From: a virus
IMG/VR virus record: IMGVR_UViG_3300042691_013699
Coordinates: 1 to 48,958 of that record
Length of the DNA: 48,958 nucleotides
Reading direction: 5' to 3' (one strand)
A program made the position numbers and the translations under genes. Under the pieces are notes generated by a model, which saw nothing but the letters and a program-made list of their open reading frames with translations, was not told where the DNA came from and did no database searches. Shown piece after piece: positions 13,350-19,430 of this stretch (position 1 is the first letter of the stretch; each line of letters starts with the position of its first letter).

Positions 13350-14060
13350 ATGAAGAGAAATATTATTAATTTTTATCCATATAAAGAATTTTATGATGGA
13401 ATTTTTGATAATCCAATTCCAGCTAAAGATGAAATTCCTGAGTGGTATAAAAAACAAAATAGATATACTGGTGGAGAAAAGTTTTTAAGTCCAGAAACTG
13501 GAACATATAATACAACAATAAAGGCTTGTATGCCAGTTTTTGATTTAATTTCTGCTGGATATATTATTAAAACTCCTGCAGATATTCATGTTTCTATAAA
13601 AGAAGATGGGCTTCCAAACTTTTCATGGGCTATAAATGATTATACTTGCATTGAAAGTCATGGACAAATGCAATATGATAGTTTTAATATTCCTAAAGAA
13701 TTTCATCCAATAGGATATAAATTTATAAACCCTTGGATAACTCAAACTCCAAAGGGATATTCTTCAATTTTTATGTCACCAGTTTTAAGAGATGATTTGC
13801 CATTCCAATGTCTACCAGCAATTGTAGATACGGATAATCATCCTACACCAGTAAACTTTCCATTCTTTTTAAGAAAAGATTTTGAAGGACTTATTCCAGC
13901 AGGAACTCCAATGATTCAAATTATTCCTTTTAAAAGAGAATCCTGGGGATCAAAAGTAAATAAATATAATACAGAGTTTAATAAAATTTGGAGAAAAGCT
14001 GAAAGGCATATGAAGAATAGATATAAAGATAATTTTAGAGTTTTGAAGGATTGGGAATAA
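13350..14060 (+). CDS. conserved hypothetical phage protein, 236 aa
   Basis: The 236-residue soluble product has conserved-looking segments: NPIPAKDEIPEWYKKQ, the NPWITQTPKGYSSIFMSP region (about 128-145) and PAIVDTDNHPTPVNFPFF (about 152-170). From memory it resembles a family of uncharacterised proteins in marine T4-like phages and cyanophages (possibly DUF6065-like), with no established activity. It sits between fibre genes and a His-rich partner at 14063, three bases away, so the pair probably acts together. No catalytic motif is certain. Confidence 0.55.
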   Translation: MKRNIINFYPYKEFYDGIFDNPIPAKDEIPEWYKKQNRYTGGEKFLSPETGTYNTTIKACMPVFDLISAGYIIKTPADIHVSIKEDGLPNFSWAINDYTCIESHGQMQYDSFNIPKEFHPIGYKFINPWITQTPKGYSSIFMSPVLRDDLPFQCLPAIVDTDNHPTPVNFPFFLRKDFEGLIPAGTPMIQIIPFKRESWGSKVNKYNTEFNKIWRKAERHMKNRYKDNFRVLKDWE

Positions 14061-14062
14061 TT

Positions 14063-14698
14063 ATGACAGTCATGCCAGAACATGATCATACTCATGAAGA
14101 TGCAGAAAATCATGAGCATGTTGGAAAATTTAGTTATAGACATACTCATGTGATGGATCCCGAAAATAAAATACATGACCATGAAAAGTTTCATCAAACA
14201 AATATTGAAAAGTATTTGGATGAAGTTTTGTCTCATGAAAAAGAGTGGATCTGGAAAGATTTGACATATGAAAAAGCAGAAGAATTAATTGCTGGTAAAG
14301 ATATAAATGGATTGACAGAAGATCAAGTTAGAGCATTGATTATTTACTCAGTTTTAACTTATTGTGTAAACAATATGGTTGAAGCAGAAATGATGTATAT
14401 GGCAGAAATAGCTGTTCAAGAATTAAAAAAGGCTAGTGTTGCTGAGCCAGTATCAAATATGTTTATAAACTCTTTATTTAATTTTAGAAATGTTTATAGA
14501 CCTCTATATGATTTATTAGATGTAAGATATGCAAATAGAATTGATGATCCAGATAGAATGTCTGATGAATACCGCCTTGGAGTAATAGACTGTATTTTGT
14601 CTTTAAGAAGATATGAAAGAGCAAGCGGTTTTGGCTGGGAAGATCCAAATCCAAGATTTAGTATTCCAATAAAAGACCAGCTAGAACTTGAACTATAA
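14063..14698 (+). CDS. His-rich N-terminal hypothetical protein, 211 aa
   Basis: The 211-residue product has an N-terminal metal-binding-like stretch (HDHTHED, HEH, HTH, HDHEKFH, within about the first 45 residues). An all-helical body follows with DVRYANRIDDPDRMSDEYRL and a C-terminus SIPIKDQLELEL. TTG at 14051 would extend it, but the ATG at 14063 follows GAAGGATTGGGA and is preferred. The HxH spacing matches the collar-protein tips nearby, which may reflect metal delivery to, or binding with, these fibres. The fold is unknown. Confidence 0.55.
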   Translation: MTVMPEHDHTHEDAENHEHVGKFSYRHTHVMDPENKIHDHEKFHQTNIEKYLDEVLSHEKEWIWKDLTYEKAEELIAGKDINGLTEDQVRALIIYSVLTYCVNNMVEAEMMYMAEIAVQELKKASVAEPVSNMFINSLFNFRNVYRPLYDLLDVRYANRIDDPDRMSDEYRLGVIDCILSLRRYERASGFGWEDPNPRFSIPIKDQLELEL

Positions 14699-14706
14699 AT
14701 CAAACA

Positions 14707-14715
14707 TGGTATAAT
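14707..14715 (+). promoter_or_regulatory. extended -10 promoter
   Basis: TGG TATAAT, predicted start near 14722, then AAGGTGATT and the ATG at 14734. It begins the second fibre module. Confidence 0.6.
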
Positions 14716-14733
14716 AATTTAAGGTGATTAACT

Positions 14734-15120
14734 ATGGCATTTCCAGGTACATATAATTTTAACTACTATGCTGGTGACACTTTTGAGTTTTTTGTATATC
14801 CAAAGAATTCAAGTGGTGGAGTTTTTGATGATCTTTCTAATTACACTGCACTTTTCTTAGTTTCTACAGCCAGAGGCGTATCAGCATCTGCAGCTGCTAT
14901 AAATTCTGTTACTGCTTCAACAGACGCTTCAGCGACTGTTCAAGATGGAGATCATGTTTCCTGCACAATCAAACCAGCTGGCGGTAGAAAATTAACAGCT
15001 CCAGCATATTTTTATGATCTTCAAATTCAAAACACAAGTGCATCCTCTTCTTCCTTTGGAAAAGTATTTACACTTTTAACTGGAACGATAAGTGTTACAC
15101 AAGATGTGGCGGTAACTTAG
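14734..15120 (+). CDS. fibre-module N-terminal/adaptor protein (BppU-like), 128 aa
   Basis: The 128-residue product begins MAFPGTYNFNYYAGDTFEFF. A compact beta-sandwich follows, with DLSNYTALFLVSTARG, a Ser/Ala-rich linker, and APAYFYDLQIQNTSA...LLTGTISVTQDVAVT. It has the same layout as the 5826 protein (an early aromatic or charged strand, then YDL...GT.xVT). It heads the second three-gene module and is followed after 1 base by the 15122 gene. It is probably a fibre base or adaptor domain. Confidence 0.65.
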   Translation: MAFPGTYNFNYYAGDTFEFFVYPKNSSGGVFDDLSNYTALFLVSTARGVSASAAAINSVTASTDASATVQDGDHVSCTIKPAGGRKLTAPAYFYDLQIQNTSASSSSFGKVFTLLTGTISVTQDVAVT

Positions 15121-15121
15121 T

Positions 15122-15703
15122 ATGGCAATAGATACTATTATATCTAATGATGAATTAGTTGTAGTTGGACCACCTGCTTCAGTATCTGTAAATGTTGACA
15201 TTGGTCCACAAGGAGAAAGAGGTTCTGAGTTCTACTCTGGCGTTGGAACTCCTACACAAAATGCAGCAAGTCTTGTAGATGCAAAAGTAAACGACCTTTA
15301 CATAAATAGTTTACTTGGTGGAAATTACGGTGTTGTTTATAAACTTAATGCAGTTCCTGGTGGTAGCTCCTGGCAATCTATATTAAAATTTCAGCCAATA
15401 TCTCATAGCGTTCAAAAATCAGTTAACTTTACATCTGGAACTGGATCTGTTTCAATACCTTTAGCAGATTTTTATTCTAATGCTCCAGAAAATTTAAATC
15501 CAGATAGCATTCTTGTTCAGGCAATATCAGAACTAAATAGCCCAGCTTTTATATCTATTTCTAATAAAGATATTCAAACAGTTTCGACTGTAAAAACTTT
15601 TATTGCAGAATTAAAGGGTGCACAATTTTCTTCAGGATCTGTATCTCTAATTTCATCATCTGCAGTCCCTGTAAACTTTTACATAACTGCTGGAGTAGGA
15701 TAA
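15122..15703 (+). CDS. fibre-module protein with GPQG collagen-like motif, 193 aa
   Basis: The 193-residue product has a Val-rich beta segment (VVVGPPASVSVNVDIG), GPQGERGSE, then GVGTPTQNAASLVDAKVNDLYINSLL and a C-terminal beta domain. Layout and motifs match the 6170 protein (GPQGARG, GVGAPS, VGDFFLNTT). The two tips have diverged. It overlaps nothing but starts 1 base after its partner. It is probably a fibre adaptor for the collar protein that follows. Confidence 0.65.
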   Translation: MAIDTIISNDELVVVGPPASVSVNVDIGPQGERGSEFYSGVGTPTQNAASLVDAKVNDLYINSLLGGNYGVVYKLNAVPGGSSWQSILKFQPISHSVQKSVNFTSGTGSVSIPLADFYSNAPENLNPDSILVQAISELNSPAFISISNKDIQTVSTVKTFIAELKGAQFSSGSVSLISSSAVPVNFYITAGVG

Positions 15704-15707
15704 TCTT

Positions 15708-16907
15708 ATGCCAATAAAAATTAGTGAAACAAAAGGTTTTGACAATGTTACTTTTGATACATACGTTCCACAACTTTCTGACAATGCAGATATTCAAAAT
15801 GCGTTTGAATTATTTTACTATGGAGATTCTACAGATGGAAACACAGTAGGAGATGTAAGTCTTCATGCAACAATTGTAGATCTTGATACTAGAATTACTT
15901 CAGCAACCTCTGGAATATCTGGTCATACTGGAGCAATTTCAGACGTTCATGGTGTTGGTGCAGGTAATTCAGTAGTAGGAACTGGAACAACGCAAACTCT
16001 TACAAATAAAACCTTGACTTCTCCAGCAATCACTTCTCCAACAGTTACTGGAACAGCAGTCTTACCAGCCACAACATCTATTGGAAATGTAAGTTCAACT
16101 GAAATTGGCTATATAGATGGTGTTACTTCTTCTATACAAACTCAAATTAATACAAATACTCCAACTGGAATGATTTCAATTCATTCTGCAGCTACTGCCC
16201 CAACTGGATGGTTGCTTTGTGATGGAACATCCTATTCCACAACAACTTATGCAAATCTTTATGGTGTTATTGGGTATACATTTGGTGGATCTGGTGCAAA
16301 CTTTAATGTTCCAAACTTAAAAGGAAAAGTTGTAGTTGGAATTGATGCAGCTCAAGCTGAATTTGATACCCGTGGTGAAACTGGTGGAGCAATGACACAT
16401 CAACATACAATTGCTGCAAGTAGTGCAATTGCTTCAAATAATCATGATGGTCATGGACACAACACTAACGCACATAGCCATGGAACTACTGTAAATCAAA
16501 ATAATACTGGAGATCATAATCATAACACAAATCAAATTACTAATACTGGAAACGCTAACGCTCTAAATCATAATCATGCAGATACGCTTGCAACAGGAAC
16601 CTCTAGTAGCAACCTTGGTACTCCACTTGGATCTAGTCAAAATGTGGCTAGTTCTGCACACTCCCATACAGTTAATGGCAACGTTGATAGTGGCGGTGTG
16701 GATCACGATCATGCAATTACTGCTACAAATATAGCAAATGCCACAAATCATTCACATAGTGTTGGTGTGGCTACCAATAATGATTCAACAGCTAATGCAG
16801 TTTCTGGTGGATCTCATAGTCATACCACGACTGTTCCACAGCATACATCTGACTCTCTATCAAATCTACAGCCCTATATGGCTTTAAACTATATAATTAA
16901 GATATAG
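15708..16907 (+). CDS. tail collar-domain fibre protein 4, 399 aa
   Basis: The 399-residue product joins a fibre shaft (TQTLTNKTLTSPAITSPTVT, about 100-120) to a Collar domain (GMISIHSAATAPTGWLLCDG, then FGGSGANFNVPNLKGKVVVG). A His-rich tip has HQH, HGHGH, HSH, HNHN, HNHAD, HSH, HDH, HSH and HSH. The end is PYMALNYIIKI. It is the most complete member of the collar set and caps the second module. The NKTLTSP repeat is common in fibre shafts. An AGGAGG site follows for the next gene. Confidence 0.8.
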   Translation: MPIKISETKGFDNVTFDTYVPQLSDNADIQNAFELFYYGDSTDGNTVGDVSLHATIVDLDTRITSATSGISGHTGAISDVHGVGAGNSVVGTGTTQTLTNKTLTSPAITSPTVTGTAVLPATTSIGNVSSTEIGYIDGVTSSIQTQINTNTPTGMISIHSAATAPTGWLLCDGTSYSTTTYANLYGVIGYTFGGSGANFNVPNLKGKVVVGIDAAQAEFDTRGETGGAMTHQHTIAASSAIASNNHDGHGHNTNAHSHGTTVNQNNTGDHNHNTNQITNTGNANALNHNHADTLATGTSSSNLGTPLGSSQNVASSAHSHTVNGNVDSGGVDHDHAITATNIANATNHSHSVGVATNNDSTANAVSGGSHSHTTTVPQHTSDSLSNLQPYMALNYIIKI

Positions 16908-16915
16908 GAGGAATT

Positions 16916-17155
16916 ATGGGTATAAGTTTTAAAAAAGTTGATGGAATTACTAAAAGTCAGTCTAATGGGTACGATGTTTGGGAGCTTTCAAGTATTTCTG
17001 GTGTAAGTTCAGAATTGATTGGATGGTATTTTGTACCAGAAGGTGTAGATGGAAAAGATTACTATGATGCACTATTGAGTGCAGAAAGTAAATTAATTGC
17101 TCTTGGACTAACAGATTTAGAAGTAAAAGCAATAATCGGAAGACAATTATTCTAA
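16916..17155 (+). CDS. hypothetical fibre-linked protein, 79 aa
   Basis: The 79-residue protein has an aromatic N-terminal half (SNGYDVWELSSISGVSSELI-GWYF) and a helical C-terminus (KLIALGLTDLEVKAIIGRQLF). A strong TAGGAGG site lies 8 bases after the collar gene, so it is co-transcribed with the fibres. It may be a small fibre chaperone, but the family is not recognised. Confidence 0.6.
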   Translation: MGISFKKVDGITKSQSNGYDVWELSSISGVSSELIGWYFVPEGVDGKDYYDALLSAESKLIALGLTDLEVKAIIGRQLF

Positions 17156-17163
17156 TAGCAATC

Positions 17164-17192
17164 TTGACAACTTTATACTTTTAAGATATAAT
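17164..17192 (+). promoter_or_regulatory. consensus sigma70-type promoter
   Basis: TTGACA (17164-17169), a 17-base spacer and TATAAT (17187-17192): a perfect core promoter. Transcription would start near 17199, and AGGAG leads to the ATG at 17224. It is the strongest promoter in the window by sequence. Confidence 0.85.
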
Positions 17193-17223
17193 CTTGATAA
17201 GTACTATAGACAGGAGAATTAAC

Positions 17224-17502
17224 ATGGTACTCAAGCTAACAAAGTCACAAAAAGAAATGTTGCAATCTTATGGTCGCTCATTTTTAGGTGCAGCACTTGC
17301 ACTATACCTTGCAGGTAATACAGATCTATATACATATCTATATGCTCTAGTAGCTGCATTTGCTCCAGTTGCAATTCGTTATTTTAATAAGAATGACATT
17401 GCCTTTGGAAAAATTTCTGGTAACTCAACCTCAGAAGAAGTTGCTACAGAAGTTGTTAAGGCAGTTAAAAAAGCTGCTACAAAAAAAACAGAAAGTAAGT
17501 AA
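17224..17502 (+). CDS. holin-like membrane protein, 92 aa
   Basis: The 92-residue product has a short N-terminal amphipathic helix (LTKSQKEMLQSYGRSF), two membrane helices (about 17-31 and 37-55, with VAAFAPVAIRYFN) and a Lys/Ala/Thr-rich charged tail (KAVKKAATKKTESK). This matches small actinophage membrane proteins often called holins (LxxFLGAALAL...RYxNxxDxAFG). The ATG at 17224 follows GACAGGAGAATTAAC; an upstream alternative lacks a ribosome site. It is transcribed from the best promoter in the window. The lysis role is plausible but unproven. Confidence 0.6.
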   Translation: MVLKLTKSQKEMLQSYGRSFLGAALALYLAGNTDLYTYLYALVAAFAPVAIRYFNKNDIAFGKISGNSTSEEVATEVVKAVKKAATKKTESK

Positions 17503-17510
17503 CAAAACCT

Positions 17511-18602
17511 ATGCCAACTCCGACAATTGCTTTTTTAACTTATGACTGGACTTTTGGCGTAAAGCCACTACAGCCAAACGGATGTGGTTGGTATAGAGCA
17601 TACCTTCCAATGAAGCAATTGAAGGAGCATGGCTGGGAAAGTGGAATTGGTCTGCCAGGATTTAGCGAAGAACACGCTTTTGGTATTTTAATTCCAGATG
17701 AAAAAGCAATACACGGATGGGACATAGTTGTTTTAAAACTAATTATGCTCAAAAGATTTGTTGATCATGTTACAAAAGCAAGAGAACTTGGTCAAAAAAT
17801 TGTTGTTGATATTGATGATCATATGGAAGGTCTTGAAAAAACAAACCTTGCTTATAAAACAACTCATCCAGATTCAAATCCAGACAATAATAGAGATCAC
17901 TATATTGCGATTATTGAACAAGCAGATGCTTTAATAACTTCTACCCCATTTTTAAAAGATTTTTATGAAAAAAAATATCCAGGTAAGCCAGTATTCTTAG
18001 TAAGAAATGGTATTGATATTGAAAGATGGGGAATAAAAAGAAAAGATTATGCTGGTCTTCTTCCAAAATTTGGTTGGGTTGGTGCTACTCCTTGGAGATC
18101 TGGAGACTTAGAAACATTAAGACCATTCTTTGGAGAGTTTTTAAAAAAGAAACATTTAAAGTTTCATCATGCAGGAAATGTTATTAATGCTCCACAAGCA
18201 TCAGATCAAATCGGTATTGATAAAAAATATTGTACACTTGAGCCAATGAAAACAATGATGAATGTTCCACAATTATATAGAAAAATGGATGTAGGAATTG
18301 TTCCATTAAGAGATGTTGAATTTAATCATGCAAAGTCATATTTAAAAGGTCTTGAATACGGAGCAGCTGGAATACCTTTTATTTCACAAGCATTACCAGA
18401 ATATCAACTGCTTGCTGATTCTGGAGTTGGAAGAGTTGCTAATACTCCAGATGAGTGGCTAGGTCATATGGAAGAATTGTTAGATCCAAAAGTAAGACTT
18501 GAAGAAAGAACTAAAAATTTTGAAATTATATCTGAACAGTTTTCAATGAAACAAAGAGGATATGATTGGGACGAAGTTTGTAAAAAAATTCTTGCGTTAT
18601 AA
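17511..18602 (+). CDS. GT-B glycosyltransferase, 363 aa
   Basis: The 363-residue protein has a Rossmann-like N-terminal half (IVVDIDDHMEGL around residues 96-107, LITSTPFLKDFYEKKYPG) and a C-terminal nucleotide-sugar half. The latter has KFGWVGATPWRSGD, LYRKMDVGIVPLRD and HAKSYLKGLEYGAAGIPFIS, the usual Glu/Gly-rich donor-binding segment of GT4/GT1-type enzymes. It probably transfers a sugar to a phage structural protein, DNA or host glycan. It lies between the holin-like gene and an amidase-like gene. The start at 17511 is just 8 bases after the stop. Confidence 0.8.
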   Translation: MPTPTIAFLTYDWTFGVKPLQPNGCGWYRAYLPMKQLKEHGWESGIGLPGFSEEHAFGILIPDEKAIHGWDIVVLKLIMLKRFVDHVTKARELGQKIVVDIDDHMEGLEKTNLAYKTTHPDSNPDNNRDHYIAIIEQADALITSTPFLKDFYEKKYPGKPVFLVRNGIDIERWGIKRKDYAGLLPKFGWVGATPWRSGDLETLRPFFGEFLKKKHLKFHHAGNVINAPQASDQIGIDKKYCTLEPMKTMMNVPQLYRKMDVGIVPLRDVEFNHAKSYLKGLEYGAAGIPFISQALPEYQLLADSGVGRVANTPDEWLGHMEELLDPKVRLEERTKNFEIISEQFSMKQRGYDWDEVCKKILAL

Positions 18603-18603
18603 T
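18598..18603 (+). promoter_or_regulatory. TATAAT box across the glycosyltransferase stop codon
   Basis: TATAAT contains the TAA stop of the glycosyltransferase (18600-18602) and ends 6 bases before the ATG at 18610. A transcript from it would be leaderless. No clear TGn or -35. Confidence 0.45.
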
Positions 18604-18609
18604 ATATGT

Positions 18610-19140
18610 ATGGCTAAAATATATATAAAAAGTGATGAATACTCAGAACCAGTTAAAACTTTTTTAAAGAAATATATTAGACAAAGCACTCCTCATAACT
18701 TAGCAGTGCATGAACAGAATGCTGACATATGCATTAGTCTTTTTATTCCAGAATATCCAGAAGAAGAGTTGTTTAACGCTTACTTTTATAACAATGATCA
18801 AAATATGCAAGAGCTTTCAGATAGAATTTATTATCAATGCTCAAAAGCTGAAATTAAAACTAGACCAGTTGCAAAAAGATCTATTCCAAGAGAGCAATAC
18901 GATATGGATTTTAAGTGTCCTACTCTTGGCATTAATTTAACAAATGATTCAAAAGAAATAGATGAAGAAGTTTATGCATTAGTAATTGGTCAAGGAATTG
19001 TTTCTTACTTTTCTCCTGGAACTGTCTTTGATACATTTTCAGTAAAAGAAAAGATTAGAAGACCAGGTGACAAAAGTTTTGTTAATAGAAAATATATTCA
19101 AGAGTCAACAAACAACTCTAAAATATTATTTAAGAAATAG
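18610..19140 (+). CDS. hypothetical protein, weak resemblance to amidase_3, 176 aa
   Basis: The 176-residue product starts MAKIYIKSDEY. Parts match the N-acetylmuramoyl-L-alanine amidase (amidase_3) layout: VHEQNADICISLFI (cf. ADLFISIHAN), LSDRIYYQ, IKTRPVAKRS (cf. RGVK), CPTLGINLTNDSKEID (cf. PAVLVEIGFLSN) and YALVIGQGIVSYF. The key His and Glu of those motifs are replaced (ISLFI, GINL), so it would be an inactive relative if the match is real. An extended start at 18562 lies inside the glycosyltransferase and is rejected. It is close to the holin-like gene. Low certainty. Confidence 0.5.
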   Translation: MAKIYIKSDEYSEPVKTFLKKYIRQSTPHNLAVHEQNADICISLFIPEYPEEELFNAYFYNNDQNMQELSDRIYYQCSKAEIKTRPVAKRSIPREQYDMDFKCPTLGINLTNDSKEIDEEVYALVIGQGIVSYFSPGTVFDTFSVKEKIRRPGDKSFVNRKYIQESTNNSKILFKK

Positions 19141-19363
19141 ATAAAGAAATATATCCTTTAATTTTTTCTATCAAGTTAATTCCTGGATAAAAAGATGCTT
19201 GACAAGATAAACAATAAAAATAAACTTTATCACTACTATCCATTCTGCTAATCACCATATCTGGAAATTCTTGATTTTCATTAAAGGGACAAAGAATTTG
19301 TAATGCTTTTCCATCTTTAACTAAATTGTTATATAAATTTATTTCTTGAATTGATAGTTCCAT
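19130..19363 (-). CDS. zinc-ribbon-like protein, antisense, 77 aa
   Basis: The 77-residue product has LCPFNENQEF (residue about 25) and VYFYCLSCQASFYPG (about 47-60), giving C...CxxC cysteines, between helical ends. AAGGAG lies 7 bases before the ATG, and an extended -10 promoter on the same strand is upstream (19405-19413). It converges with the 18610 gene (11-base overlap) and diverges from nrdJ. Three minus-strand genes in the structural and early parts of this window encode small Cys-rich proteins. The function is unknown. Confidence 0.65.
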   Translation of the reverse strand: MELSIQEINLYNNLVKDGKALQILCPFNENQEFPDMVISRMDSSDKVYFYCLSCQASFYPGINLIEKIKGYISLSIS

Positions 19364-19392
19364 TTGCTTCTCCTTGAATACTCGTGTAGAAT
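19364..19392 (+). promoter_or_regulatory. candidate nrdJ promoter
   Basis: TTGCTT (19364-19369), 17 bases and TAGAAT (19387-19392), with a predicted start near 19399 and AGAAGGA before the ATG at 19431. It overlaps the divergent minus promoter at 19405-19413. Confidence 0.4.
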
Positions 19393-19404
19393 ATAACTAT
19401 TCCC

Positions 19405-19413
19405 ATTTTATCA
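19405..19413 (-). promoter_or_regulatory. extended -10 promoter, minus strand
   Basis: Minus strand TGA TAAAAT, with a predicted start near 19398 and a 35-base leader to the ATG at 19363. Same TGn design as the plus-strand promoters. Confidence 0.5.
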
Positions 19414-19430
19414 GAAGGACGTGTTACACA

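Noticed and set aside
18562-18609. Longer start for the amidase-like protein at 18562
   Set aside because: It would lie inside the glycosyltransferase reading frame without a ribosome site; the ATG at 18610 follows a TATAAT box at leaderless distance.
19364-19430. Cobalamin riboswitch upstream of the B12-dependent reductase
   Set aside because: The gap is only 67 bases and shows no B12-box-like structure, so it is too small for a known B12 riboswitch.
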